64,000 bases of DNA from Pseudorasbora parva (Eukaryota > Chordata > Actinopteri > Cypriniformes > Gobionidae). The position numbers were made by a program, and so were the translations under genes. The stretch is from the NCBI RefSeq assembly GCF_024679245.1, contig NC_090191.1, positions 4,014,004 through 4,078,003 on the forward strand. The letters are read 5' to 3'. The notes under the pieces were generated by a model. That model had not been told where the DNA came from. It made no database searches and was given only the letters and a program-made list of their open reading frames with translations. The stretch's first letter is position 1. Each line of letters begins with the position of its first letter. Of this stretch, positions 33,801 to 46,837 are shown piece after piece.

Positions 33801-33829
33801 CATAATTCAGCTTTGAGAATGAAACCAAC

Positions 33830-33914
33830 CTGTTTGTTCCTCAGTTTCTTCATCTTTCACTCTCAGTGTTTCTTCAATCTTCATGTCTTCAATCTCCTCT
33901 TTAATAAACACCAT
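33830..33914 (-). CDS. First coding exon of the C2H2 zinc-finger gene
   Basis: Reads MVFIKEEIEDMKIEETLRVK, then DEETEEQT, ending in phase 1 before a GTTGGT donor at 33829. This short acidic exon (M-x-F-I-K-E-E-x-E-D-x-K-I-E-E) is the hallmark first exon of zebrafish-type C2H2 finger genes and splices to the exon ending at 28312. The intron of about 5.5 kb is almost all transposon sequence. Confidence 0.85.
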
Positions 33915-34029
33915 CTTTTTTAATAGTGTGTCACGTGGATCTCAGTCAGTTCTCTAGAAGTTTTTCTGTGTGTTTGTCCTGTTAAAGATGAGAATAATTA
34001 ATAGGAGAAGAAAATCCACACTAAATCTC

Positions 34030-36060
<2,031 letters not shown>

Positions 36061-36310
36061 ATTAGTGCACCCCAAAATGAAAATTGACTGATCATTTACT
36101 CAGCCCCATCTCATCCAAGATGTTTTCTTTCTTCAGTGGAAAAGAAATTAAGTTTCTTGAAGAAAACATTCCAGGATTGTTCATCATATAATGCTTTTCA
36201 GTTGCAACCAAAATGTTGAAGGTCCAAAGATATGCAGTTTCAAAGGGCTTCATAGCCTCTGCGTGATCCCAGATGAGGAATATGGTCTTATCTAGTCAAA
36301 CGATCAGTCG
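36061..36310. repeat. Dispersed repeat, MITE-like
   Basis: The block from CACCCCAAAATGAAAATTGA to CTAGTCAAACGATCAGTC has the wording of common cyprinid non-autonomous DNA elements; ends not defined. Confidence 0.45.
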
Positions 36311-36716
36311 TTTAAAATAATGAATATACTTTTCAACCTTAATTGTTCAACTTACTCAGCTCTATGTGTTAGAATAGTAACCCCATAAGGGTTGCCCCAT
36401 ACTCTTTGTGTGTATCACCTTGTCTCTTGATTGTCATAAATGTCACCCTTTCATATCATAGGCTATCATAAATAACTATCACTTTAGTGTGAAAAATAAG
36501 TAAAAAAACAAACAAAAATATATAATATATCTTTAATTAAATACTACATTTGCATAAATCATGCATATTTGTCCATACCCATGTTGATTAGAGTATTAAA
36601 AACTTGAAACATATTAATTTAAGATACATTTAGAACTGAAAAAAATGTGCGATTAAATTGCAATTAATTGCGAGTTAACTCATGACAATATACGATAAAT
36701 CACGATTAAATATTTT

Positions 36717-36719
<3 letters not shown>

Positions 36720-36767
<48 letters not shown>
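36720..36767. repeat. (AT)n microsatellite
   Basis: About 24 AT units. Confidence 0.95.
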
Positions 36768-36772
<5 letters not shown>

Positions 36773-36941
36773 TTTTGTGTATTGTTATTGGATAATTTGT
36801 TTATATCTATCTATCCATCCATCTGTCTGTCCATCCATCCACATATATAGCCTAACTTTACAAAGCTGCTGTTTTTCTTTACCTGATCACCTGCTCCTCC
36901 TCTCCCTTTGCTGACTTTTCTACCCTGCTGCTATATTTACC

Positions 36942-37461
36942 TAGCCTGACAAGCCAGACCCACATCAAGATGTTTGGTCTGGAAACTCACCATTGACAGC
37001 TCAATCTGAGGGGCGGGATAAACGGTTGTCTTTCAAACTCCCTCTGCACGTGATAGGATAGCGCTACACCAACCAGAGGAACGAAGGTGAAGCAGAGCTC
37101 GTTGACAGATCAAACATTCGCAATCCAGTCGGCAAAACTCCGAACACATCTTCCCTTTTTAAGAATGACTTCAGTGCCGTTCTTTTCTCAGAGAAAAGCT
37201 TAATTCCAAGTCTTCCAGAGTCGCAGTCAAAGCTGATTCGAAAGACCGCTGCCGTTTGCCAGTTTCTGTGTTTACTAGAAGCACGCAAACGCAACTCTGG
37301 CGTCATTATGTTAAGCCCCGCTCACTGACTCTATCCACAATGTGATTGGACCGTCAAGAGTTTGGCGATTACAGCTCAGATGGGTATTGAAGAGTTGCTA
37401 GACGACACTCGCGGGCAGATTAGATTTACTGCCGCTAGGGTGCGTCTAGATTTCTAGGCTT
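36942..37461. mobile_element. MITE with TAGCCTG ends and 8-9 bp target duplication
   Basis: The left end TAGCCTGACAAG and the right end TTTCTAGGCTT are short inverted repeats. ATATTTACC is duplicated at 36933-36941 and 37462-37470. No transposase frame. A hAT or similar source is likely from the duplication length. Confidence 0.72.
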
Positions 37462-37546
37462 ATATTTACCTCAAATCTGTTATAAAAACAGGTTAAGAGA
37501 TTATACGTTATGAAATGTGTGTATAATCATTCATAACATTCTAACA

Positions 37547-37735
37547 TACACTCACCTAAAGGATTATTAGAAACACAAAACTGAATGTCAGAATGGGAAA
37601 GAAAAGCGATTTAAGCAATTTTGAGCATGGCATGGTTGTTACCACACAATCTGCTCAGTTACTGGGATTTTCACGCACAACCATTTCTAGGGTTTACAAA
37701 GGAAAGTGTGAAAAGGGAAAAACATTCTTTTATAC
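37547..37735 (+). mobile_element. Tc1 5' end fragment
   Basis: Starts TACACTCACCTAAAGGATTA and carries the same transposase start region as the element at 38461 (AATGTCAGAATGGGAAAGAA, then GGTTTACAAAGG), with internal deletions. It ends in unrelated DNA. Confidence 0.7.
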
Positions 37736-38460
37736 CAATTACTTTGTATTTATGTAGCCTTTAGATTTATATATTACATTGCTCATGCAACGCAAGTGGC
37801 AAAACATTTAAACATGTTATAGTCAATGTTAAAAAAAAATCATGTCTTTTATTTCGTTTTTTTTTTTTTTACAAAAAAATCCAGCAGGTCCTAAATAACT
37901 TTATTTTTCCACATCAAAGAAAGGAGGGCTGACGAGTGCTATCCATTATGTCTTCTTATTTAGCTAAATGCAGGTATGATGTTGTTTTCCTTGCTTTACC
38001 CAAGACAAAAAGCCTCATGATGACTTTGAAACAGTAGAATTTAAAAATTATATTCAAATTATATGCGTCTGTGGTGAAATTTTCTAGATTGTCGCGTCAA
38101 TACATGTTTATTTTCATGCGAACATTGGGCTGTCACACAGCAAAAAATAGACTCGGCTGCAGAAACAATCGCCGCACTGCTCTATGCGCACCACTCCTGG
38201 AATGGATTGCCGGACCGCATCCACATGTAGTGTGAAAGCTGTAATCCGTTAACATGGGTACGGACAAAAATACGCACCACAAACGGAGTATGTGTGAAAT
38301 GAGCGTCCATTGCAGCAGAGCTCCCGTCTGCAATCAATGCTCTGAAAGCTGCCACAGCTCACACCAATGCAACGAGACTGTGCGGTGCATCTTGATAGCA
38401 CAACGCTCTTTGTACTTCTGTCCAACTTGAGACTTTTCGGCTATTTTCGGTAGCGGGATA
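37736..38460. other. Stretch without a gene
   Basis: T-rich runs at 37855-37870. Bases about 38130-38330 (GCAAAAAATAGACTCGGCTG, AACATGGGTACGGACAAAAA) look like a diverged relative of the right end of the TAA-flanked elements at 2976 and 16174. Confidence 0.4.
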
Positions 38461-39480
38461 TACACTCACCTAAAGGATTATTAGGAACACCTGTTCAGTT
38501 TCTCATTAATGCAATTATCTAATCAACCAATCACATGGCAGTTGCTTCAGTGCATTTAGGGCTGTGGTCCTAGTCAAGACAATCTCCTAAACTCCAAACT
38601 GAATGTCAGAATGGGAAAGAAAGGTGATTTAAGCCATTTTGAGCGTGGCATTATTGTTGGTGCCAGACGGGCCGCTCTGAGTATTTCACAATCTACTCAG
38701 TTACTGGGATTTTCACGCACAGCCATTTCTAGGGTTTACAAAGAATGGTGTGAAAAGGGAAAAACATCCAGTATGCGGCAGTCCTGTGGGTGAAAATGCC
38801 TTGTTGATGCTAGAGGTCAGAGGAGATGGGCTACAACAGCAGAAAACCCCACCAGGTACCACTCATCTCCACTACAAATAGGAAAAAAGGGGTACAATTT
38901 GCACAAGCTTACCAAATTTGGACAGTTGAAGACTGGAAAAATGTTGTGTGGTCTGATGAGTCTCGATTTCTGTTGAGACATTCAGATGGTTGAGTCAGAA
39001 TTTGGCGTAAACAGAATATGAACATGGATCCATCGTGCCTTGTTACCACTGTGTTACCACTGTGTAGGCTTCTGGTGGTGGTGTAATGGCGCGGGGGATG
39101 TTTTCTTGGCACACTTTAGGCCCCTTAGTACCAATTGGGCATCGTTTAAGTCCCACAGCCTACCTGAGCATTGTTTCTGACCAAGACCATCCCTTTATAA
39201 CCAACATGCTCCCTTCCTCCGATGGCTCTTTTCAGCAGGATAATGCACCATGTCACAAAGCTTAAATCATTTTAAATTGGTTTCTTGAACATGACAATGA
39301 GTTCACTGTACTAAAATGGCCCCCACAGTCACCAGATCTCAACCCAATAGAGCATCATTGGGATGTGGTGGAACGGGAGCTTCGTGCCCTGGATGGGCAT
39401 CTCACACATCTCCATCAGCTGCAAGATGCTATCCTATCAATATGGGCAAACATTTCTAAAGAATGCTCCCCTCTGCACTT
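38461..39480 (+). mobile_element. Tc1/mariner element remnant with decayed transposase
   Basis: The 5' end TACACTCACCTAAAGGATTA is followed by the intact start MGKKGDLSHFERGIIVGARR and helix-turn-helix QLLGFSRTAISRVYKEW (38611-38793). Later, in other frames, come SFQQDNAPCHKA (second catalytic Asp) and SPDLNPIEHHWDVVERELRA (catalytic Glu) up to 39470. Stops, a deletion in the middle and frameshifts make it non-functional. The 3' end is cut by the foldback element at 39466. Confidence 0.85.
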
Positions 39481-39947
39481 GCCTGGTGTGCGTAACGTTG
39501 CGTGTCCTGTCACAAAATGAGGCGAAATCTCCGACATGACATAAATAAGATACTTAGATTAAGGTGTGTACATGTTTGCAATGCTCTCCAATAATCCTTA
39601 ATCCGATTTGGGTTTAGTTCGATTATGACTTTAATCGGATTAAGGTCATTAGAAATCGATTACAGCGTTTACATGGACAACAATACTCCGATATTAATCT
39701 GATTAAGACAATACTCTGATTAAGAGGCTACCATGTAGACAGCGATTTCTAATTACCTTAATCTGATTAAAGTCATAATCTAACTACACATAAATCGGAT
39801 TAAGACATGTGGAGTATGCCTATTTTAGTCGCATTATCAGAGACATGTACACACCTTAATCTAACTATTAATGTCATGTCGGAGATTTCACCGCATTTTG
39901 TGACAGGACACACAACGTTACGCACAACAGGGAAGTGCAGAGGGGAG
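39466..39947. mobile_element. Foldback (long inverted repeat) MITE
   Basis: The left arm starts CTCCCCTCTGCACTTGCCTG and includes GTCACAAAATGAGGCGAAAT and CTCCGACATGACAT; the right arm is its reverse complement, ending GAAGTGCAGAGGGGAG. Arms are about 100 bp of high identity, extending as weaker complementarity (ATCGGATTAAG words) almost to the centre. No coding capacity. Confidence 0.8.
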
Positions 39948-40294
39948 GCTTTGTGGGTTGGCGCCTCTGCCCTTTTTGAAAATTAATCAAATGTGCCCCT
40001 TTCAACAATCATCGATAATATTGTGGCCAATAAAACAAAATTGGAATTATACTTAATATAACAACGTGTACAAAACAGTAACAAATGGCGGAAAAGTCGC
40101 GTTGATCTTTTACGGATCTGTCAGTCTGAAAAGTCGTTGCCATAAACCTCGTTGCTATGGGCGGTGTGTGTTTTACTTGACTGTTCATTGTGAACACTGC
40201 GTCCTCTCTCTCTATTTTTGTTGTAATTATTATGCTCATTGTAAAAGTAAAATACAATAAGTTTGTATCTGTAATCGCAAACCAGATGGGTCAT
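39948..40294. other. 3' flank of the coiled-coil repeat gene
   Basis: No C1q-type or other domain is found on the minus strand after the stop at 40295. AAGTCGTTGCCATAAACCTC and nearby words look like a dispersed repeat. Confidence 0.4.
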
Positions 40295-41659
40295 TCAGTG
40301 AACGCCTGTGGTGGTCAGATCTCTGATGTTTGCTTTCTGCTCCGTAACTGTGGCGGTCAGATCTCTGAGATTGGCTTTCTGCTCCGTAACTGTGGCGGTC
40401 AGATCTCTGATGTTTGCTTTCTGCTCCGTAACTGTGGTGGTCAGATCTCTGATGTTTGCTTTCTGCTCCGTAACTGTGGTGGTCAGATCTCTGATGTTTG
40501 CTTTCTGCTCCGTAACTGTGGTGGTCAGATCTCTGATGTTTGCTTTCTGCTCCGTAACTGTGGCGGTCAGATCTCTGAGATTGGCTTTCTGCTCCGTAAC
40601 TGTGGTGGTCAGATCTCTGATGTTTGCTTTCTGCTCCGTAACTGTGGTGGTCAGATCTCTGATGTTTGCTTTCTGCTCCGTAACTGTGGTGGTCAGATCT
40701 CTGATGTTTGCTTTCTGCTCCGTAACTGTGGCGGTCAGATCTCTGATGTTTGCTTTCTGCTCCGTAACTGTGGTGGTCAGATCTCTGATGTTTGCTTTCT
40801 GCTCCGTAACTGTGGTGGTCAGATCTCTGAGATTGGCTTTCTGCTCCGTAACTGTGGTGGTCAGATCTCTGATGTTTGCTTTCTGCTCCGTAACTGTGGC
40901 GGTCAGATCTCTGAGATTGGCTTTCTGCTCCGTAACTGTGGTGGTCAGATCTCTGATGTTTGCTTTCTGCTCCGTAACTGTGGTGGTCAGATCTCTGATG
41001 TTTGCTTTCTGCTCCGTAACTGTGGCGGTCAGATCTCTGATGTTTGCTTTCTGCTCCGTAACTGTGGTGGTCAGATCTCTGATGTTTGCTTTCTGCTCCG
41101 TAACTGTGGCGGTCAGATCTCTGAGATTGGCTTTCTGCTCCGTAACTGTGGCGGTCAGATCTCTGAGATTGGCTTTCTGCTCCGTAACTGTGGTGGTCAG
41201 ATCTCTGATGTTTGCTTTCTGCTCCGTAACTGTGGCGGTCAGATCTCTGAGATTGGCTTTCTGCTCCGTAACTGTGGCGGTCAGATCTCTGATGTTTGCT
41301 TTCTGCTCCGTAACTGTGGCGGTCAGATCTCTGATGTTTGCTTTCTGCTCCGTAACTGTGGTGGTCAGATCTCTGATGTTTGCTTTCTGCTCCGTAACTG
41401 TGGTGGTCAGATCTCTGAGATTTGTTTTCTGCTCTGTGACCGTGGCGGTCAGTACCCTCACTGCCTCGTGGATGTTAGGGAAGCCCAGATGGATGTCAGC
41501 TGAAGCTTCAGCTCTTAAAGTGTCTGTTTGATTCTGTCTTCTGTCGTCAGAGCTGAGCTGTTGGCTGATGTTTCTCTCATTGAGTCCTCCATTGACTGTC
41601 TGTTGATCGACAAACACAAAGGTTTCCAACAGCAGCAGTAAACACACTAAACCCTTCAT
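40295..41659 (-). CDS. Secreted coiled-coil protein with 27 copies of a 14-residue repeat (C1q-like protein N-terminal type)
   Basis: Signal peptide MKGLVCLLLLLETFVFV, a short polar linker (NERNISQQLSSDDRRQNQTD), then 27 tandem 14-residue repeats (TVTEQKANIRDLTT) and the short end TGVH. Each repeat is two heptads with Val, Gln, Ile/Leu and Leu at a/d spacing, so a parallel coiled-coil rod is expected. Fish C1q-like secreted proteins begin with very similar signal peptides and 'TEQK' coiled coils followed by a globular C1q head. No C1q domain follows here, so the gene is either truncated at its 3' end or a distinct rod-only protein. Start chosen by the signal peptide and by a TATAAA 66 bases upstream. 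The first 100 residues are duplicated in inverted orientation at 52569. Confidence 0.75.
   Translation of the reverse strand: MKGLVCLLLLLETFVFVDQQTVNGGLNERNISQQLSSDDRRQNQTDTLRAEASADIHLGFPNIHEAVRVLTATVTEQKTNLRDLTTTVTEQKANIRDLTTTVTEQKANIRDLTATVTEQKANIRDLTATVTEQKANLRDLTATVTEQKANIRDLTTTVTEQKANLRDLTATVTEQKANLRDLTATVTEQKANIRDLTTTVTEQKANIRDLTATVTEQKANIRDLTTTVTEQKANIRDLTTTVTEQKANLRDLTATVTEQKANIRDLTTTVTEQKANLRDLTTTVTEQKANIRDLTTTVTEQKANIRDLTATVTEQKANIRDLTTTVTEQKANIRDLTTTVTEQKANIRDLTTTVTEQKANLRDLTATVTEQKANIRDLTTTVTEQKANIRDLTTTVTEQKANIRDLTTTVTEQKANIRDLTATVTEQKANLRDLTATVTEQKANIRDLTTTGVH
40308..41452. repeat. 42-bp tandem array, about 27 units
   Basis: Units of exactly 42 bp, varying mainly at two sites: GAT versus GAG (Ile or Leu in the protein) and GGTGGT versus GGCGGT (Thr or Ala). 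Because 42 is a multiple of 3 and no stop occurs in the unit, several frames on both strands stay open; only the minus-strand frame with the signal peptide is believable. Confidence 0.95.
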
Positions 41660-41719
41660 TCTTCACTGATGTTTGTCTCCAGCTCTTGCTCTGTCATCCC
41701 CACAGCCTCTCGTGTTGTT

Positions 41720-41725
41720 TTTATA
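41720..41725 (-). promoter_or_regulatory. TATA box of the coiled-coil repeat gene
   Basis: TATAAA on the minus strand, 66 bases before the ATG, in the context GGGGTATAAAAA. The same box at the same distance is kept in the inverted copy at 52503. Confidence 0.7.
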
Positions 41726-41889
41726 CCCCTGCTTTTTTCCGCTGAAGTTAGGTTCTAATCTTTTTTTTTATTAACTGTCCCAAAGTTTCCAAGTCCCTTT
41801 TCAAGGTCGCACAGATGCAATCTGTCTGCCTATTCATGTCCGTGAACTCCAGAAAGCTCAACCAAACCACGGTAGAATCACCTTGACCA

Positions 41890-41951
41890 CCCCCCCCCCC
41901 ACACACACACACACACACACACACTCTCTCTCTCTCTCTCTCTCTCTCTCT
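41890..41951. repeat. Compound C-run, (CA)n, (CT)n microsatellite
   Basis: Poly(C), then CA units, then CT units. It lies upstream of the coiled-coil gene in the same relative place as the GT array upstream of its inverted copy. Confidence 0.9.
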
Positions 41952-42546
41952 AACAATTACTGTTCATCACTGTCCATACATTATTAGACATTTCTTAGAA
42001 GTTAAGTAAAAATAAAACAAAAATAAAAACAATATTGTAAGCAATGCACTATATTCAATTCATTAAGTAAATATGTGTAGCAAGAAGACATCTACAATAG
42101 TCAAGGAGGCGGAGTAAATACATTTGAGTTTTTACCTTTGTTAATTATTATTTACTCAGGACAGGTTCTGTCAGAGTGCAAGGTTTACATTTACACATTT
42201 GGCCTTTTACAATGCATACTGTCGCTCAGCTTACAGAACACAGTTGTTGTCAAGCATTATCTATGTAAATAAATGTGTGTATGTATTATTTGGTGGAAAT
42301 AGATTTGGTGCAGTGAGCTTAATATGGTTTGTGGTAAACATTTATATTGATAAAGATATGGGAATTTTTTTTATAGAGTGCTTCTATAAAAGTTCTCTGT
42401 TTCAGGTAAATATGCAGAGTAGTATGTCTAAAAGGACTTTGTAATACTCTGTTTGTGCACATAATTCCTATTCTTGTTTTACCCTTTGTTTGATATTGCT
42501 TTGTATTTAGATTCTAGTCATATAGTGCAAAATCACTAAGTTGTTT
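41952..42546. other. Stretch without a gene
   Basis: No family recognised; an 81-codon plus-strand frame at 42199-42444 has no supporting feature. Confidence 0.35.
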
Positions 42547-43311
42547 ACATTTTTTTTTTTTTTTTTACAATACTTTATTTTGCTTTTCTGGCAAATGGAT
42601 TTACCAGTATTGACAGTAACTCTGTTTTCAGTATTGATCCATTTATAGTAGGTAAATAATGCCAGATTTATCCTTTTTGGGTGAACTTTAAGTAGGTTGT
42701 CATGACATATCTGTATTATTTGCTTCTCAGGACACGTGCCTTCCACTACATACTATGTATCTACTAGTGAAGAGTTATCCGATAAATACCATGTTTAAAA
42801 AAAATGAACTGACTGCAGTGCGTTCCCTTACGAAAAAGAAGAATACTTCAAGTTCATTTTAAAGTATATTTTTAAGTATACTTTATTTAGTAAGTATACT
42901 AACATCAATGTGTACTAGTAGTAAACGTGTAAGAGTACTATTTCTACACTGATTGGGACTAAATTGGCCTGTATTTAGTAAACTCTAAGTCTATAAGTAA
43001 GTTTTGCTGTCTAGTAGTCTAATACTTTATTACAAGTAGTCATTTTTGTTTTTAAACATTTTCTTAAATTTACAAAATGAATTACACTGTTTTTATTCCA
43101 TCTCTAAATTATGCCATAAGTTTACCCCTTAGACAGATACACATCTATTTTTTATATTAGTTTTTGACCTTACGTTTTAAACGTATGAATTCCTCTTAGT
43201 TTGTACTGACTTTCTCTTATTTCGAGCAGCCTCTGAATACAATTTGGAAGTAAATTATTATATACTTTTTACATTGTCTGTACAATATAAAAATGAACTA
43301 AATCATTTTAT

Positions 43312-45743
43312 TTACAGCTTGTAAATTAATAAACAGTTTATTTTTGTTTCATAATAGTTAACCTGTTTTATTATTCTTATTGCTGTTTTTTGTAATAAAT
43401 ATATTGTATTTAAATTGGTTTTATACGTATGGCCCCACACCACACAATAAGTCATGTATGGAACTATGAGCGCACAATACACAATATGAAATGATCCTTC
43501 ATTCAAAATATGTTTTGTTCTATTAAATATTGCAGTTGATTTTGATATTTAACTTTTTACATTATTTATGTGATTTCCAGCGTAATTTATGATCTATTAG
43601 AACACCCAGAAATTTATTTTCATGCATGGTTTCAATTTCTTCATTATCAATCCTAATTTTAGCTTTATTATTACTTAGGTATTATGAACTTTGTTTTAAT
43701 TAAAATCATTAAAGGTCTATTTTCATCAAACACTTTTTGTAAGATCTTCAGTTCTCTTTCCACTGTTCAGAAGCTGCTCCAAATTTTTCCCTGAACAAGT
43801 TTTGTCATCATCAAACTAATTTTTAATATTTTAGACACGTTACAAATATAATTTATATATAGTACAATTTCAGGCCTAACACTAAACCTAGTGGAACACC
43901 ACAAGTAACTTTCAAAAGATCTGATTTAACATTATTTATTTGTACAACCTGATATCTGTCATCAAGGTAACTTTTTAACCAAGAGTAAGCAATTCCTCTT
44001 ATACCATATCTTTTGAATTTCATTAATGATAAACCATGATCTGTAGTGTCAAAGGCTTTTTTTTAAAATCTAGAAACACCTCTACAGTATATTTCTTCTT
44101 ATCCAGTGAAGAGGAAATCTCCTTTACCAGTCCAATCGCTGCCATTGAGGTTGACCTATTTTCTCTAAACACATACTGATGTTCACTCAAGAGTTTATGT
44201 TTATCTAAAAAATAATAAAAAGTTTGCAGACTAATAATTTCTCTAAATTTTTTGAGAACTGGGAAAGCATAGATTGGTCTATAGTTAGAAAAAAGGTGTC
44301 TCTCTCCACTTTTTAAAATAGGAATAACTGTGTGAAATGGTACTATTGAGGAACTGATTCTATGATTTTTTTTTAATAATGACATGTCAATATCCTTAAA
44401 ATCAGTAGACTTTTTACTCCTACAGTTATTAAAGGGACAAGAGGGATGGGCTTCATAGAAGAAGGAAGCAAACGAGCCGTTCAAAGGACAGTGGTGACAA
44501 CGGTGTGGAGTAAAGGGAAAATATTTACTATTTAAATATTTGTATTTAAGAAAAATACAGCTTTAAAAAAAAAAAAAAAAGGAAAAAATTAAGACGTGTT
44601 ATACTGCGCCCCATAAACACAACCAAGCCTAGAAAACCTCAAACCATGGAACCACCCCTTTAACAATGTCAAGTATGTCATTTTCATCAACTTTCCTTAT
44701 AAATATTGAAGAAATATTGCTAGGAATTGCTAGCACTTCATCTACCTTATCCTCAGTTCCCTGCTCTACAATCTCTTTTGCTAAATGATATCCAATATTT
44801 ACAAAATACTCATTAAATGTATTGACAATGTCATTCACTTTATTTATAATTATTGAATTGTCATTTACAAAATAATCTGGGTAATGTACTATTCCAGTAT
44901 TTAAAAAAATAAAAATAAAAAACTATTAAATATTTTTCATATTCAGTATTTTCCTTATTTTTTATCAAATAATTTATAATAGTTGTCATTTTTACTAAAT
45001 CTTATAGTACTTATTAATTTATATAACATTTATTTTCTGCTTGTTTTGTTCTAATTATTATACATTTCCTATATAATTGATTCTTCTTTTTACATGCCCT
45101 CTCCATTCCCTTAGTAATCCATGGTTTGTCACTTCTTTACAATCCTCTTAGACAAACTATTTTTATCATATTTTTTAATTAGTATGGTCAAAAAAGCATC
45201 ATAGGCTTTATTAGGATCTTTATTTACATAAACCTCACTCCAAGTTAATTTTTTTAAATCCTCTCCAAGGGCAGCGATAGCTTCTGGATTTCTATATCGG
45301 ATACATTAAAAATGATTTCTCCTACTCTCATTAGTTGTGTTTTTTAATAATCTTTGAAAGATCGGAAAAAACTGGAAGATGATCAGTCATATCATTTATA
45401 AATAATCCTCCTACAATTTCATTTGTTATAAAATCTGTTGTCCTCTTATGTCTATTTAGATCAACCAATCAATGTTAAAGTCTCTGTCTGTGATTTGTAT
45501 CTTATTCTCATTTACTTTGTCTAATACACCAATGAATTTATTCATAAATGCATCAATACATGTTCCTGGTGTTCTATACACACAACTAATAATAATATTG
45601 TTATATCTTTCAATGTTAATTTCTATAGTTAAGCATTCCAAAATATTTTCTATAGTCATAATTGTAATCACACTGCATCTTAATGCGGTGTGGACGTATA
45701 AAGCGACTCCTCCTTTTTTATCAACTCTGTTAATCGTAAACAA
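43312..45743 (-). pseudogene. LINE ORF2 remnant: endonuclease and reverse transcriptase
   Basis: The endonuclease piece (45743-45456) reads KKGGVALYVHTAL, IISCVYRTPGT and DRDFNIDWL. The reverse transcriptase piece (44484 onward) has SNYRPIYAFPVLKKFREII, LLSEHQYVFRENRSTSMAAI and VFLDFKKK. In another frame come GIRGIAYSWLKSYLDDRYQV and CGVPLG near 43880-44000, then a degraded catalytic block (ADD region reads DDDK near 43800). The thumb/C-terminal part (43506-43312) has VPYMTYCVVWGHTYKTN and LLQKTAIRIIKQ. The normal product copies LINE RNA at the chromosome; this one is dead. Domain order and motif set are convincing. Confidence 0.85.
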
Positions 45744-46057
45744 ATTATATACTTTTATATACTTATATACTTCATTTTACATCTTGAACTTTTGTGTTAT
45801 CAAGTCTTCGACACAGCAATCACATACATTTTTTTTTCAACGGGTACAGAAAAAAATTCCTTAATTGTGCAAAGTTTTTATAAAGACTTTAACATCTATT
45901 ATTGATAATGTGTGACTGAAAGGTTTAAGAGTCAAATTTTCATACTTACTACTTTGTAAATGTTCAGACACAGTCACAACAAACTCCTCATTGTCAACAT
46001 CTCTAAATGGGAACAAAAAATCCTTATCAGTGTCCATCATTTTTATTGATGATCCAT

Positions 46058-46442
46058 TTAAGTCCATTTAGGAGTAACATTCCTCCATATGATCATCACT
46101 TGTAATCCAAAGTTTCCATTTTCCATATTATTCCTCCACATAGTCCTCACTTCTGCATACTGGTCCGATTCTTTGAGTTCTCTTATTAGAAGTACTTTAG
46201 CTTCTTCAGGTGTTCCCTTTAGCCGTATCATCACTTTGCAGTTTCTTGTCCGTGTAGATTGTATCTTGTTTTGCTTCCTCATAAAGTGTGCACGTCTGGA
46301 AACGTCGGCGTTCTTTTTTGTGTTTAAGATGTTCATTCAGGTACACCCCTGTACCCTTCAGCTTTTTTGCCTGTCCCAGTAACTCGAGTTTGTGCTTCCG
46401 CTCCACTGTTTCTTCGAGGGAGGGTATGACAGGCCACAACAT
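46058..46442 (-). pseudogene. LINE ORF1-like protein remnant
   Basis: Two overlapping frames give LLGQAKKLKGTGVYLNEHLK, then KKNADVSRRAHFMRKQNKIQ and MIRLKGTPEEAKVLLIRELK. Repeated Lys/Arg and the 'LKGTGVYLNEHLT KKN..IARRAR' style match ORF1 of fish LINEs, which binds RNA in the particle. A frameshift near 46300 separates the two parts. It lies 5' of the endonuclease part, as expected. Confidence 0.7.
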
Positions 46443-46837
46443 TATCCCTCTGAATTATCATATCCTTACTTTCATAGAATTTTGTAACTTGTATTTCCAG
46501 CGTTTGTAGCTCCTCTGGAAGAGTATCTTAACCGAAGATAAAGTTCCTGTTCTTCCACCTCCTCTCCTCTTTTGATATTGTAACCTCATGGGAGAGGTAG
46601 GTATCTGTTGATTTCCTGATAATCCTATTTAGTCTTTATCCTTATTATTGTGTTTACATCTAGATTTTTACTCAAACTTGTGTGTATAGTGTTATTTTAC
46701 TTATCTGTGTGATGTGACGTCTGGACTGGATCAAGTTGATCGTTTCTTTAGAATATAGCTCCTTACATCGGCCTAGTACATGCCATACTCCCAGTAGGGG
46801 TAGTGGGACTGTATTCTCAGTATTTTTCGCTGGGTTA

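Larger units (their letters stand above)
42547..46560 (-). mobile_element. L2/jockey-type LINE, decayed, nearly full length
   Basis: In minus-strand order: an ORF1-like part (46442-46058), endonuclease part (about 45743-45456), linker (44838-44629), reverse transcriptase (44484 to about 43800) and C-terminal part (43506-43312). An oligo(A) tail on the minus strand (T-run at 42549-42566) may mark the 3' end. Many stops and frameshifts. The order and motifs fit an L2- or jockey-like LINE. Confidence 0.82.

Noticed and set aside
40308..41452. CRISPR-like look of regular short repeats
   Set aside because: Units are contiguous with no spacers, the DNA is vertebrate, and the array is coding.
40190..41531. 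Two plus-strand frames of over 400 codons opposite the coiled-coil gene
   Set aside because: Antisense and shifted readings of the 42-bp repeat; only the minus-strand frame has a signal peptide, 5' UTR and TATA box.
42199..42444. 81-codon plus-strand frame
   Set aside because: No family, repeat, splice or poly(A) support in AT-rich DNA.
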